Numbered from the stretch's first letter, positions 35,551 to 44,358 are shown. The stretch is DNA of 64,000 nt from JBDOQU01 sp039839375 (GCF_039839375.1 NZ_JBDOQU010000005.1:186001-250000); one strand, 5' to 3'. A program made the numbers and translations. The notes: a model not told the origin generated them from the letters alone.

Positions 35551-36462
35551 ATGAACGCGCCCCTCCTTCACGGCTACACCGTCTTCGACCAGCTTCGGCG
35601 GGAAGGCGTGCCCCTGCGCGCCTTTGCCCATCTGGGCGACGCGGTGGCCGCTGCGCTGTGGGACCGGGACGAGGTCGTGCAGACCAGCTATCGCGATCCC
35701 GGCCACCATACGCTCAGCCTCTATGTCGAAGGGGGCTACGGCATCAGGCGGCGGCGCGACGACGGAATCCTGGGCAGCGAGGGCGCCGGCAGCATCTGCC
35801 TGATGCCGTCCGATCTGACCACCCATTGGGATGTCAGCGGCCCAGTGCGGCTGTTCCATCTCTACATTCCGCGCGCCGCCTTCAACCGCGTGGTGGTCGA
35901 GGCGCTGGACGCCGACCCCGCCACGGTCGCACTGCGCGACGCCACCTATTTCCACGATTCCTACATGGAGACGGCGATCCGCGGGACGGTGCTGCCGCTG
36001 AACTGGGACGAACCGGCCGACCGGCTGGCGGTCAGCCATGCCAGCCAGATGCTGCTGACCTATCTCGCGTCGCGCTTCACCGACAGGGGAGGGCGGACAC
36101 TCGCCGTCCGGGGTGGCCTGTCGCCCACCGCCCTGCGCCGCGTCGTCGATTTCATGGACGCCAATCTTGATCAGCCTCTGGCGATCGGCGATCTGGCGGC
36201 GGTCGCCGGCCTCAGCGCCTATCACTTCGCCCGGATGTTCAAGCGGTCGACGGGTGAAAGCCCGCATGGCTTCGTGCTGCGCCGGCGGGTCGAAAGGGCG
36301 AAAAGGCTGATCGAAACCGGCCGCGACTCCCTGGCGGACATCGCCGTTTCCTGCGGCTTCAGCGGGCAGAGCCACTTCACGGCCCGCTTCCGTCAGGTTG
36401 CCGGGGTCACGCCGGGCCAGTATCTGCGGGCATCGGGCGCTTCCTCGCGCCCTGAGCGGTGA
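35551..36462 (+). CDS. AraC-family transcriptional regulator
   Basis: The 303-residue protein has an N-terminal sensory region and a C-terminal AraC double helix-turn-helix (about 195-295: AIGDLAAVAGLSAYHFARMF, FVLRRRVERAKRLIETG, DIAVSCGFSGQSHFTARFR). It is divergent from the EamA exporter gene and convergent with the fosmidomycin-type MFS gene; the stop codons of AraC and MFS abut without a gap. The exporter is the more likely target. The inducer is unknown. Confidence 0.88.
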   Translation: MNAPLLHGYTVFDQLRREGVPLRAFAHLGDAVAAALWDRDEVVQTSYRDPGHHTLSLYVEGGYGIRRRRDDGILGSEGAGSICLMPSDLTTHWDVSGPVRLFHLYIPRAAFNRVVVEALDADPATVALRDATYFHDSYMETAIRGTVLPLNWDEPADRLAVSHASQMLLTYLASRFTDRGGRTLAVRGGLSPTALRRVVDFMDANLDQPLAIGDLAAVAGLSAYHFARMFKRSTGESPHGFVLRRRVERAKRLIETGRDSLADIAVSCGFSGQSHFTARFRQVAGVTPGQYLRASGASSRPER

Positions 36463-37665
36463 TCACGAGCCGGGGCGTTCTACCTGGGGAAGAAGCGCCG
36501 CGAGGAAGCCGATCGCGGGCAGGAAGGCGCAGACCTGGTAGACGAACTCGATGCTCGTCCAGTCCGCGAGCACGCCGAGAAGCGCCGCGCCCAGCCCGCC
36601 CAGGCCGAAGGCGAGGCCGAAGAACATGCCGGAGATCATGCCCACGCGCCCCGGCACCAGCTCCTGCGCATAGACGACGATGGCCGAGAAAGCCGATGAA
36701 ATCACCAGCCCGATCACGACGCTGAGCGCAATCGTCGCCGGCAGGCCGACATAGGGCAGGACCAGCGAGAAGGGCAGCACGCCGGCGATCGACCCCCAGA
36801 TCACGGCCTTGCGGCCGATCCTGTCGCCGACGGGACCGCCGATGAGCGTGCCGGCCGCGACCGCCGCCAGGAAGACGAAGAGGTAGATCTGCGACTGCGC
36901 CTCGGACACGGCGAAGCGATGCATCAGATAGAAGACGTAATAGCTCGTGAAGCTCGCGAGATAGAACCATTTCGACAGGATCAGGCAGAACAGGACGCCC
37001 AGCGCGCCGCCCACTTGCCGGCGGGTCAGGTCGATGCCGGCGCTGGCCCGGCCGCGCCCCGCCGACCGGGTGTGCCTGTTGCGGCTGTACCAGTTGCCGA
37101 CCCAGGTCAGGATGATGATCCCGCCCAGCGCGGCGATGGCGAACCAGGCCAGGCTCTCCTGCCCCCGAGGGAGGACGAAGAACGCGATCAGCAGCGGGCC
37201 GAGCGAGGAGCCGACATTGCCGCCGACCTGGAAGATGGATTGCGCCAGCCCGTGCGCTCCGCCGGAGGCGAAACGGGCAAGGCGCGAGGATTCCGGATGG
37301 AAGATCGATGAACCGACGCCCAGCAGCGCGCCGCCCGCCAGCAACTCCCCGTAGGACGAAGCGAAGGCGAGAACGAGGAGGCCGAGGAGCGACGACGCCA
37401 TGCCCACAGGCAGTGAATAGGGTTGAGGCCTGCGGTCCGTATAGATGCCGACAAGCGGCTGAAGCAGCGAGGCGACGAGCTGATAGGTCAGCGTCAGCAG
37501 CCCGATCTGCGCGAAGCTCAAATCGAACTCGCTCTTGAAGATCGGATAGGCGGCGATGACCAGCGACTGCATCATGTCGTTGAGCAGATGGCAGAAGCTG
37601 GCCGCGCCGAGGACGGTGAACGCAGTCGCGTCGGCCTTCGGCCGATCGATGACGACTTCACTCAC
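36463..37665 (-). CDS. MFS transporter, fosmidomycin-resistance (Fsr) type
   Basis: A 400-residue, 12-helix major facilitator. HLLNDMMQSLVIAAYPIFK, QIGLLTLTYQLVASLLQPLV and GVGSSIFHPESSRLA are typical of the Fsr subfamily known to export fosmidomycin in E. coli; natural substrates are unclear. I start it at GTG 37665 because AAGGAG lies about 9 bases upstream and the upstream 20 codons are not family-like. It is divergent from an AraC regulator 115 bases away, a frequent arrangement for this subfamily. Confidence 0.85.
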   Translation of the reverse strand: MSEVVIDRPKADATAFTVLGAASFCHLLNDMMQSLVIAAYPIFKSEFDLSFAQIGLLTLTYQLVASLLQPLVGIYTDRRPQPYSLPVGMASSLLGLLVLAFASSYGELLAGGALLGVGSSIFHPESSRLARFASGGAHGLAQSIFQVGGNVGSSLGPLLIAFFVLPRGQESLAWFAIAALGGIIILTWVGNWYSRNRHTRSAGRGRASAGIDLTRRQVGGALGVLFCLILSKWFYLASFTSYYVFYLMHRFAVSEAQSQIYLFVFLAAVAAGTLIGGPVGDRIGRKAVIWGSIAGVLPFSLVLPYVGLPATIALSVVIGLVISSAFSAIVVYAQELVPGRVGMISGMFFGLAFGLGGLGAALLGVLADWTSIEFVYQVCAFLPAIGFLAALLPQVERPGS

Positions 37666-37780
37666 TGGACTGATCTCCTTGGAACCGGTCGAGGCGACGC
37701 CCTTGTCGCGCCGGGCATCAAGCACTCATGGACAGGATTTTGCCACCGACGTAGGGTCATTCACTTACGAGAGTGGGCCA

Positions 37781-38566
37781 ATGAGCGTTCTTGATCTCGC
37801 CGAACCGACCTTCCGCGACGACGACATACCGCGTCCCGTCGTTGCGAAAGGCTTCGACTATCCCGACGGCCACGTCACCAGGCCGCACTGGCACCGGCGC
37901 GGCCAGCTCCTCTATTGTTCGACCGGCGTGGTCATGGTCACCACCCCGGCCGGCGCCTGGATGATGCCTCCGCAGCGCGGCATGTGGATTCCGCCGGAAA
38001 CCGTCCACGATGTAAGGATGCTGGGCCCGGTCAGGATGCAGAGCCTCTATCTTGAGCCGGCGGCGGCCCGAGGCATGCCGGAGCGATGCGAGGTGGTTGG
38101 CATCCCGCCGCTGATGCGGTCGCTCCTCGCCGCCGCCGTGACGCTGCCTAGTGAGTATGATTACGACGGGCGCGACGGCGCGCTGATGACGCTGATCCAG
38201 CATGAGATACAGCTCCTGCCGCCGCTCCCGCTGTCGCTGCCCCTGCCGTCCCATGAGGTTCTCGCCGACCGCTGCCGCGCGTTCGTCCTCAGCCCGACAT
38301 CGCACGACACGATCGACGATTGGGGCCGGGGCCTCGGCATGTCGCGCCGGACCTTCACACGCCTGTTCCGTCGCGAGACGGGGTTGAGTTTCGTGGAATG
38401 GCGGCAACAGGCCTGCCTGATGGCGGCGTTGCCGCGACTGGCCGCGGGCGAGCGCGTGACGATTGTCGCGATCGATCTGGGCTACAACAACCCGGCGGCG
38501 TTCACGGCGATGTTCAAGCGGGCGCTCGGATCATCGCCGCGATCCTATTTCGAACAGCACAGATGA
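37781..38566 (+). CDS. AraC-family regulator with cupin sensor domain
   Basis: The 261-residue protein has an N-terminal cupin (about 25-90: HVTRPHWHRRGQLLYCSTGV, RGMWIPPETVHDV) and a C-terminal AraC DNA-binding domain (about 160-258: GLGMSRRTFTRLFRRETGLS, LGYNNPAAFTAMFKRALG). The start at 37781 gives the usual AraC/cupin length; the longer upstream frame lies inside the antisense MFS gene. It probably controls the divergent Fsr-type exporter. Confidence 0.87.
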   Translation: MSVLDLAEPTFRDDDIPRPVVAKGFDYPDGHVTRPHWHRRGQLLYCSTGVVMVTTPAGAWMMPPQRGMWIPPETVHDVRMLGPVRMQSLYLEPAAARGMPERCEVVGIPPLMRSLLAAAVTLPSEYDYDGRDGALMTLIQHEIQLLPPLPLSLPLPSHEVLADRCRAFVLSPTSHDTIDDWGRGLGMSRRTFTRLFRRETGLSFVEWRQQACLMAALPRLAAGERVTIVAIDLGYNNPAAFTAMFKRALGSSPRSYFEQHR

Positions 38567-38570
38567 GGCG

Positions 38571-38807
38571 CTAGTTGGCGATCTGCATCTTCGGGGGACG
38601 GCCGCGACGGCGGCGGGTCTCCGAAGCCAGCGCGATAACCGCGCCGTCGCCCCGTCCTTCGCCGGAAACGCCGCGCAGTTCCTTCAGGCAGCGCTGAAGG
38701 TTGAAGACTTCCCGCCGGTCCTCCCGGTCCCAGACATCCATGCAGCTCAGCTTGATCTCAACCAGGTCGATCAGCGTCTCGAGCGTGGGCTTCGACAGGG
38801 TCATCAT
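38571..38807 (-). CDS. Conserved small protein of unknown function
   Basis: The 78-residue protein has a predicted helix, ETLIDLVEIKLSCMDVWDRE, then EVFNLQRCLKELRG, and a basic tail with RRRRGRPPKMQ. The helical part resembles small uncharacterised alphaproteobacterial proteins I have seen, but no function is known. The tail has an AT-hook-like GRP core flanked by arginines, so weak DNA or RNA binding is possible. It ends 4 bases from the convergent AraC stop. Confidence 0.6.
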   Translation of the reverse strand: MMTLSKPTLETLIDLVEIKLSCMDVWDREDRREVFNLQRCLKELRGVSGEGRGDGAVIALASETRRRRGRPPKMQIAN

Positions 38808-38954
38808 CGCTTATCCTCATGGGTCCGATGGTGGTGCATCCGCGATCGGAGAGTGAGGTCGTCAGGGTTAAGCAAGTGCTAACGGAAATGCTTAAATCGC
38901 CAATGCGCGAAATATTTTGGTCTCATTGGATCGATGATTAACCACGAACATGAA

Positions 38955-38988
38955 GAAGCCCGCTCCCTGGTCGGAGGGAGCGGGCTTC
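38955..38988 (-). terminator. Strong hairpin, probable terminator of the Crp/Fnr gene
   Basis: Perfect 14-base arms (38955-38968 and 38975-38988, GAAGCCCGCTCCCT and its complement) enclose a 6-base loop. On the minus strand the stem is followed by a T-rich run TTCATGTTCG, and the hairpin lies 165 bases past the Crp/Fnr stop. The tail is not a clean T-tract, so an attenuator or small-RNA end is possible. The rest of 38808-39153 is AT-rich near 38870-38945 and holds no gene that I can support. Confidence 0.6.
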
Positions 38989-39153
38989 ATGGCTAAGCTG
39001 TCGATGGCAAGGGGGGTGGGAGGCAGGGGCCTTCACCATCAACGGCCGCCATTGGCTATTCTGCCCACCATAACTGTGCCGCTTCGGCACTTGTTCCAAG
39101 CGATAATGCGCGGGGACCTTTTTTGTCACCGGGCTTGCGAAAAAGGATAAGGG

Positions 39154-39960
39154 TCAGGTGAGGACAGCGCCGTTCTCCAGCGCCTCGAGTTGCCGCTCCA
39201 CCCGCCGCGGCGGCGGCCCGGCATGCAGGAAATGCTTCTCGAAATCAGCCGTCTTTTCCAGCGCCGCGAGATCCGGGATGACGATGCGTCCGCCATCCAG
39301 CTCGATCAGCCCCTCCTGGCGAAGACGCCGGAGGGTCCGGTTCACATGGACGATGCTGAGGCCCAGCACGTCTGCCAGCACCTCCTGCGTGACCGGCAGT
39401 TTGAACGACTTGCCGGGCGCCGACTTGACGGTGCGCAGGCGGTAGAGAAGTTCCAGGAACAGATGGGCCATGCGCTCATAGGCCGACCTGCGGCCGATGC
39501 TGGCGACCCGTTCGGCGATGATCGATTCCTCCCGCGTGGTGCACCACGACAGGGCGGCCGCCAGGCGCGGGAATTGGGCGAACAGTTCGATGATCCGGTC
39601 CGGCTCGAAATGTGCGGCCTTCACTTTTGTCAGGGCGGAGACGGAATGGTCGCTCTGGGCGAAGAGCAGGCTCTGGACGCCGACGAAATCGCCCGGCAGC
39701 ACGAAATTGATGATCTGGCGGCGGCCGTCCGACAGATCGCGGTGCCGGATCGCCCAGCCTTCCGTGACGATCATGACCTTGGCTATGGGTTCGCCTTCCC
39801 TCATCAGTTCGACGCCGGGACGGCAATCCACCCTTGTCCTCTGAAGGTCCGCCAGCAGGCTCTTTTCAGCCTCCGACAGCGGGAGGAACACCTGCAGCTT
39901 CAGTTCCAGCGGGCCGTCCGGGAAACTCGTCAGGCGGCTGACGGGGGCGTTCTTGTCCAT
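39154..39960 (-). CDS. Crp/Fnr-family transcriptional regulator
   Basis: The 268-residue protein has a cyclic-nucleotide-binding-type beta-roll (about 30-150: GVELMREGEPIAKVMIVTEG, NFVLPGDFVGVQSLLF) and a C-terminal winged helix (about 165-235: LPVTQEVLADVLGLSIVHVN, RTLRRLRQEGLIEL). No Fnr-type cysteine cluster is seen at the N-terminus, so an oxygen-sensing iron-sulphur role is unlikely. I start at 39960, where GAGAAG lies upstream. It is divergent from nepR-ecfG with about 390 bases between, in a place often used by phyR. Confidence 0.82.
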   Translation of the reverse strand: MDKNAPVSRLTSFPDGPLELKLQVFLPLSEAEKSLLADLQRTRVDCRPGVELMREGEPIAKVMIVTEGWAIRHRDLSDGRRQIINFVLPGDFVGVQSLLFAQSDHSVSALTKVKAAHFEPDRIIELFAQFPRLAAALSWCTTREESIIAERVASIGRRSAYERMAHLFLELLYRLRTVKSAPGKSFKLPVTQEVLADVLGLSIVHVNRTLRRLRQEGLIELDGGRIVIPDLAALEKTADFEKHFLHAGPPPRRVERQLEALENGAVLT

Positions 39961-40175
39961 GGTCTTCTCGTTCGACCGGCCTTCCAACGACTCCATGCTA
40001 TTTCGACCGCCGGAGGAGACAAGAACGACCATGGATCGAACCTCAAAAAAATGGGACCGCGTCCTTGCACCGGCGCGGCCCCAAAAGTGTGCAGGGAGGC
40101 TAAGGGAAGCCAGTGCCGTATTGGCACCATATTCAGAACACCAGGAAGCCGGACTGGTTCCCCTGCGCTTTTCAT

Positions 40176-40200
40176 GAAACCTTCCCGGTTTTAGTACGTT
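40176..40200 (+). promoter_or_regulatory. Probable EcfG-dependent promoter of nepR-ecfG
   Basis: GAAAC (40176-40180), 16 bases, then CGTT (40197-40200) matches the alphaproteobacterial general-stress consensus GGAAC-N16/17-CGTT with one -35 mismatch. It lies about 150 bases before nepR, as expected for the autoregulated nepR-ecfG unit. The remaining part of the 39961-40349 gap holds no gene that I can support. Confidence 0.45.
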
Positions 40201-40349
40201 TGGGATTAAGTGCTTGCTCCAGAAGAGAATTGGCGTTTGAAGGTTCCAGGAGCGCCTGACGGATTTCGGGTCGAACAGAAGCGGGAAAATGGCGCATGGA
40301 TGGCGTCGACGCCAAGGCTGGATGGGGAAGAGGGCTCCAGGAGATATCC

Positions 40350-40616
40350 ATGAAGCGCCGGAAAGCCGGACGTCCCAAAAATGATCTCGCTTCCGTACGG
40401 GCGCGCTCCGGGCGTGTCCCTGGGCGCGTCGTTGATTTTGAGGCGGCGCGGGAACAGCGGAAAACCGGCAGTTTCGACCTCTGGCTCGACTACCGGCTGA
40501 AGGAGATGTACGGCGCGGTGGTCGAGGAGCCGCTGCCCGACGATTTGAAGGCACTTGTGGATAAGCTGACGGAGGACCACTCTTCTAGAGAAGAAGGCGA
40601 CGACGAAGACCGCTGA
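40350..40616 (+). CDS. nepR: Anti-sigma factor NepR
   Basis: The 88-residue protein has a disordered N-terminus and the NepR signature WLDYRLKEMYGAVVEEPLPD followed by DLKALVDKL. NepR sequesters EcfG until phosphorylated PhyR displaces it. I choose ATG 40350 because GGAGA lies 6 bases upstream. The next gene, 47 bases downstream, is the cognate EcfG sigma factor; this gene order is diagnostic of the alphaproteobacterial general stress response. Confidence 0.85.
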   Translation: MKRRKAGRPKNDLASVRARSGRVPGRVVDFEAAREQRKTGSFDLWLDYRLKEMYGAVVEEPLPDDLKALVDKLTEDHSSREEGDDEDR

Positions 40617-40663
40617 GAAACCCGTCTGCTGGACGGGATAAGAATGACGCTTGGAGGCAACAG

Positions 40664-41239
40664 ATGACCCAGAGCTTTAATGATGAGTTGATCGGCACGA
40701 TCCCTCATCTCCGCTCGTTCGCCCGGTCGCTTGCCGGCGATGCCGATGTGGCGGACGATCTGGTCCAGGATGCCGCGACCCGGGCGCTCGCCGCCCAGCG
40801 GCAGTTCACGCCGGGCACCAATTTCAAGGCCTGGATTTTCACCATCCTCCGCAATCTGCACGTCAACAACCTCCGTCGGCGGAAGTTCCGCGCCGAACCG
40901 CTGGAAGCCGTTTCGCCTGAGATGTGGTCCGTCCTGCCCCGCCAGGACGCGCAGCTTGAGATGGACGATTTCCGGCGCGCGCTGGCCCGCCTGTCGCCCG
41001 AACAGCGGGAGGTCCTGATCCTCGTCGGCGCCAGCGGCTTCAGCTACGAGGACGCGGCCCAGATTTGCGAATGCGCCGTCGGCACGGTCAAGAGCCGCCT
41101 CTCCCGCGCCCGCCGCGACCTGTTCAAGATCCTGTCGGGCGACCAGTTGAGCCGCCGGGAGGTCACCCCCCAACGCCCGCTGGAGACCCCGAGGCTATCC
41201 GCCCGGTCGACGGCGGCTACCCGCAAGGCAACTGGCTGA
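40664..41239 (+). CDS. ecfG: General stress ECF sigma factor EcfG
   Basis: The 191-residue ECF sigma factor has region 2 (LRSFARSLAGDADVADDLVQ, FKAWIFTILRNLHVNNLRRR) and region 4 (LARLSPEQREVLILVGASGF, YEDAAQICECAVGTVKSRLS). Direct linkage to nepR identifies it as EcfG, which directs stationary-phase, desiccation and oxidative stress genes from GGAAC/CGTT promoters. It has a rather long basic tail after region 4. A good intrinsic terminator follows 14 bases after the stop. Confidence 0.9.
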   Translation: MTQSFNDELIGTIPHLRSFARSLAGDADVADDLVQDAATRALAAQRQFTPGTNFKAWIFTILRNLHVNNLRRRKFRAEPLEAVSPEMWSVLPRQDAQLEMDDFRRALARLSPEQREVLILVGASGFSYEDAAQICECAVGTVKSRLSRARRDLFKILSGDQLSRREVTPQRPLETPRLSARSTAATRKATG

Positions 41240-41252
41240 CCTTCTTCTTGGT

Positions 41253-41290
41253 CATGCTGGAAATTGGTCCAGCATGTCTTTGTTTTTGTT
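41253..41290 (+). terminator. Rho-independent terminator of ecfG
   Basis: CATGCTGGA (41253-41261) pairs with TCCAGCATG (41268-41276) around AATTGG, followed by TCTTTGTTTTTGTT. The stem resembles the adjacent palindromic repeat family, so the terminator may itself be a recruited repeat unit. Confidence 0.75.
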
Positions 41291-41616
41291 GGTCATTCCG
41301 GACTTGATCCGGAATCCATAGGCCCTCGCCAGATTCGACATCGTATGGATGCCGGATCAAGTCTCATAGGCGCTAACTTTGAGGCGCGGACCCAACTTCG
41401 CCCTCTCCTGCGAAGCGGGGGAGGGATCGACGTATACGTCGATCCCGCGCCGTAGGCGTGGGGAGGGTGGGGGTGTTCGGGGTACCAGCGCCGCCGTCGG
41501 CTTCAAAACCCTCACCCTCCCACCGCTTCGCGGCGGGCCCCTCCCTCTCCCGCAGAGCAGGAGAGGGGAAAATTACGACCAAAGTTAGCGCCTATGGGAT
41601 CAAGTCCGGCATGACG
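41291..41616. repeat. REP-type palindromic repeat (family A), interrupted
   Basis: The unit begins GGTCATTCCGGACTTGATCC-GGAATCCATA, runs through GGCCCTCGCC and ends ...GGATGCCGGATCAAGT | CCGGCATGACGAA. Intact relatives are at 61468-61595 and in part at 50160 and 61180. Here the second palindrome is split by a 234-base insertion (next entry). The 41240-41711 gap between ecfG and prfC contains only the terminator, these repeats and no gene. Confidence 0.75.
41363..41596. mobile_element. MITE-like insertion with 17-base terminal inverted repeats
   Basis: The ends CATAGGCGCTAACTTTG (41365-41381) and its exact complement (41580-41596) are terminal inverted repeats. GGATCAAGTC stands on both sides (41354-41363 and 41597-41606), a 10-base (at least 9) target-site duplication of the split repeat. 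The interior has a perfect 20-base palindrome GATCGACGTATACGTCGATC (41425-41444) and C/G-rich arms like those of repeat family B. No coding capacity. A non-autonomous element is the best reading; the mobilising transposase is not in the window. Confidence 0.65.
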
Positions 41617-41630
41617 AACGGAGAAGAAGC

Positions 41631-41697
41631 CTCCTCACCTTGAGCTTGTCGAAAGGTGTTGGGCACACATGGTTCGACAGGCTCACCATGAGGAGGA
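41631..41697. repeat. Palindromic repeat, family C
   Basis: CTCACCTTGAGCTTGTCGAA ... TTCGACAGGCTCACCATGAG forms a long imperfect inverted repeat with an internal AAGGTGTTGGGCACACATGG. A nearly identical copy is at 61389-61452. Such intergenic palindromes are widespread in alphaproteobacteria; no function is assigned. Confidence 0.7.
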
Positions 41698-41711
41698 GGG
41701 CGAGGTTTCCC

Positions 41712-43316
41712 TCACGCCCTTTCCCGGGTCGCCGTGAATCTCAAATCCGGCCATGTCTGCTGGATGTGGTTCAATTCCCAGTTGTTCCGCGCCATGAAGA
41801 CCGGCGCGCCGTCGCGGTCCTCCGCGATGCTGCCCCGGTTGGCCTCGATCAGCCGGTCGATCTCGCCCTTGTCGCCGTCGATCCATCGCGCCGTGTCGTA
41901 GGGCGCGGCCTCGAAGCCGGCCTTCACGTTGTATTCGACCTCGATCCGCGTCGCCAGCACATCGAGCTGTAGCTGGCCGACAACCCCGACGATCCAGCTT
42001 GCGCCCAGGACGGGGCGGAAGACCTGGGTCACGCCTTCCTCGGCCAGATCCTCAAGAGCGCCCCGCAACTGCTTGCTTTTCATGGGGTCGTCCAGCCGCA
42101 CCCGGCGCAGGATTTCCGGCGCGAAGTTCGGGATGCCGGTGAAGCGGATGTCCTCGCCCTCCGTCAGCGTGTCGCCGACCCGCAGCGTGCCATGGTTGGG
42201 CACGCCGATGATGTCGCCCGGAAAGGCCTCCTCCGCCAGTTCCCGGCTCTGCGCGAAGAACAGGATCGGGTTGTAGACCGCCAGGCTCTTGCCTGTGCGG
42301 GACTGGCGCAGCTTCATGCCGCGCCGGAACTTGCCGGAACAGATGCGCATGAACGCCACCCGGTCGCGGTGGTTCTTGTCCATGTTCGCCTGGACCTTGA
42401 AGACGAAGCCGGTGACCTTGTCCTCCTCCGGCGCGACGGTCCGGCCGTCCGCCGGCTGCGGCCTCGGCGACGGGGCGAAGCGGGCGAGGCCGTCCAGAAC
42501 CTCCTTCACCCCGAAATCCCGCAACGCGCTGCCGAAATAGACCGGCGTCATATGGCCTTCCAGATAGCTCTCCTGGTCGAAGGGCGGGCAGGCGGCCTCG
42601 ATCAGCTCGACATCCTCGGCCAGCTTGGCGCGCTGCTCGTCGCTCATCACCTTCGCCAGCCGCTCGTCGTCGACCCCCTTGCAGGCGATCGCCGTTTTCT
42701 TCGACCCCGCAGCGCCGCCGCCTTCCAGAAGCAGCATCTGGTTGTCCAACAGGTCGTAGCATCCCCGAAAGTCCGAGCCAGACCCGACAGGCCAGCTCAC
42801 CGGGGCCACGTCCAGCGCCAGCGTGTCCGCGATCTCGTCCATCAGTTCAAACGGGTCGCGCGCCTCCCGGTCCATCTTGTTGATGAAGGTGATGATGGGC
42901 ACGTCGCGCATCCGGCACACCTCGAACAGCTTCCGGGTCTGCGCCTCGATGCCCTTGGCCGCGTCGATCACCATGATCGCGCTGTCGACGGCGGTCAGCG
43001 TTCGGTAGGTGTCTTCGGAGAAATCCTCGTGGCCCGGCGTGTCCAGCAGGTTGAAGGTGATGTCCTCATAGTCGAAGGTCATCACCGAGGTGGTGACGGA
43101 GATGCCGCGATCCTGCTCGATCTTCATCCAGTCGGACCGGGCGCGGCGGCGCTCGCCGCGCGCCTTGACCTGGCCGGCGAGATGGATCGCCCCGCCCAGC
43201 AGCAGCAGCTTCTCCGTCAGCGTGGTCTTGCCGGCGTCGGGATGGGCGATGATCGCGAAGGTGCGGCGCGGCTGGATTGCGGGGACGGCCGCGCTGGCGG
43301 CGGTGGTGACGGACAT
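41712..43316 (-). CDS. prfC: Peptide chain release factor 3
   Basis: RF3 is a GTPase that recycles RF1/RF2 from the ribosome. The 534-residue protein has G1 AHPDAGKTTLTEKLLL, the switch region RARSDWMKIEQDRGISVTTS, DTPGHEDFSEDTYR (G3) and FINKMDREARDP (G4, NKMD), followed by RF3-specific domains II and III (ETPEP-like EDIRFTGIPNFAPEILRR). Length is standard. It is leftward and probably separate from the EamA gene 94 bases upstream. Confidence 0.95.
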   Translation of the reverse strand: MSVTTAASAAVPAIQPRRTFAIIAHPDAGKTTLTEKLLLLGGAIHLAGQVKARGERRRARSDWMKIEQDRGISVTTSVMTFDYEDITFNLLDTPGHEDFSEDTYRTLTAVDSAIMVIDAAKGIEAQTRKLFEVCRMRDVPIITFINKMDREARDPFELMDEIADTLALDVAPVSWPVGSGSDFRGCYDLLDNQMLLLEGGGAAGSKKTAIACKGVDDERLAKVMSDEQRAKLAEDVELIEAACPPFDQESYLEGHMTPVYFGSALRDFGVKEVLDGLARFAPSPRPQPADGRTVAPEEDKVTGFVFKVQANMDKNHRDRVAFMRICSGKFRRGMKLRQSRTGKSLAVYNPILFFAQSRELAEEAFPGDIIGVPNHGTLRVGDTLTEGEDIRFTGIPNFAPEILRRVRLDDPMKSKQLRGALEDLAEEGVTQVFRPVLGASWIVGVVGQLQLDVLATRIEVEYNVKAGFEAAPYDTARWIDGDKGEIDRLIEANRGSIAEDRDGAPVFMARNNWELNHIQQTWPDLRFTATRERA

Positions 43317-43410
43317 GGGGGGAGGCTCCGGCTGATCGGCTTCTATCGAAATGCGGCTTTGAAAAAATTATTCTACATCAGTCTTCTGAATGTCTTTCCT
43401 GAAGCAGCGA

Positions 43411-44313
43411 TCAAGCTTCCGCGGGCCGTCTTCGATCGCCCTTCAGCGCAAGCACGGAGTTGGCGACGATGGCCGACATCACGATCGACCCGCCGATCAG
43501 CGCGGCGTCGCCCGGTCTCTCGCCGATCGCCAGCCACACCCAGAGCGGGCCCAGCACCGTCTCGACCAGCGAGAAGAGCGCGACCTCCGCCGCCGGTACA
43601 TAGCGCGTTCCCGACAGGAAAAGGAAGAGCGCCAGCGGCATCTGCACAAGGCCGGAGAAGGCGAGCCACCTCATGTCGTGCGCCGTCAGCCCCAGCGGCC
43701 CGGCGAAGGGCAGCACCATCGCCGCGCCGATGAAGCCCGACAGCGCCAGCGCCGGCAGCATGATCGGCGTCTTCGTCCGGCGCAGGATCACCAGATTGAC
43801 CGCATGCAGGAAGGCGCATCCCACCGCCGTCAGGTCTCCCGACAGGGTGCCGCCGCCGATCGACCCGCCGAAGATGATCGCGATGCCCGCCAGCGCCAGC
43901 GCGATGGCGAACCAGGTCCGGCCGCGCACCGCCTCCCGCAGCACCAGCCAGCCCAGCACCGCGCCGAACAGCGGCATGGTCGCCAGGATCACCAGCACGT
44001 TGGCGACATGGGTCTGCGCGATGGCGGCGACGAAGCAGAGGTTGGCGCCGGCCAGCGCCAGTGCGGAAAGCCAGCCCATCCGCCCCATGCCGCGCCAGAG
44101 CGCGATCGGGTTCCGCCGCTCGGAAACCGCCAGGGCGAGGCTCAGGCTGATCCCCATGAACAGCGACCGCCAGAAGAGGATGTCCCACGTCCCGGCGTCC
44201 CCGATCGTCCGCAGGATCAGCCCGTCCGGGCTGATGACGACCATCCCGGTAAAGGACAGGAGAAGGCCTCTCGCATAGAGGGAGCCGGTGGATGTGGATC
44301 GGGCAGGCGACAT
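43411..44313 (-). CDS. EamA/DMT-superfamily exporter
   Basis: A 300-residue protein with about ten membrane helices in two EamA repeats. Motifs include FWRSLFMGISLSLALA, TMPLFGAVLGWLVLREAVRG and the second-repeat AEVALFSLVETVLGPLWVWL. The substrate is unknown. I prefer ATG 44313 to the TTG 12 bases upstream. It lies 45 bases after the putative nuclease gene on the same strand and may be cotranscribed. Confidence 0.83.
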   Translation of the reverse strand: MSPARSTSTGSLYARGLLLSFTGMVVISPDGLILRTIGDAGTWDILFWRSLFMGISLSLALAVSERRNPIALWRGMGRMGWLSALALAGANLCFVAAIAQTHVANVLVILATMPLFGAVLGWLVLREAVRGRTWFAIALALAGIAIIFGGSIGGGTLSGDLTAVGCAFLHAVNLVILRRTKTPIMLPALALSGFIGAAMVLPFAGPLGLTAHDMRWLAFSGLVQMPLALFLFLSGTRYVPAAEVALFSLVETVLGPLWVWLAIGERPGDAALIGGSIVMSAIVANSVLALKGDRRRPAEA

Positions 44314-44358
44314 GGCGGCGGACAATCGGCGCGGCGCGCCCGGCCGTCAAGGGCGGCC

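Noticed and set aside
39961..40349. Crp/Fnr binding box between the Crp/Fnr gene and nepR
   Set aside because: No good TTGAT-N4-ATCAA or TGTGA-N6-TCACA match could be read in the gap.
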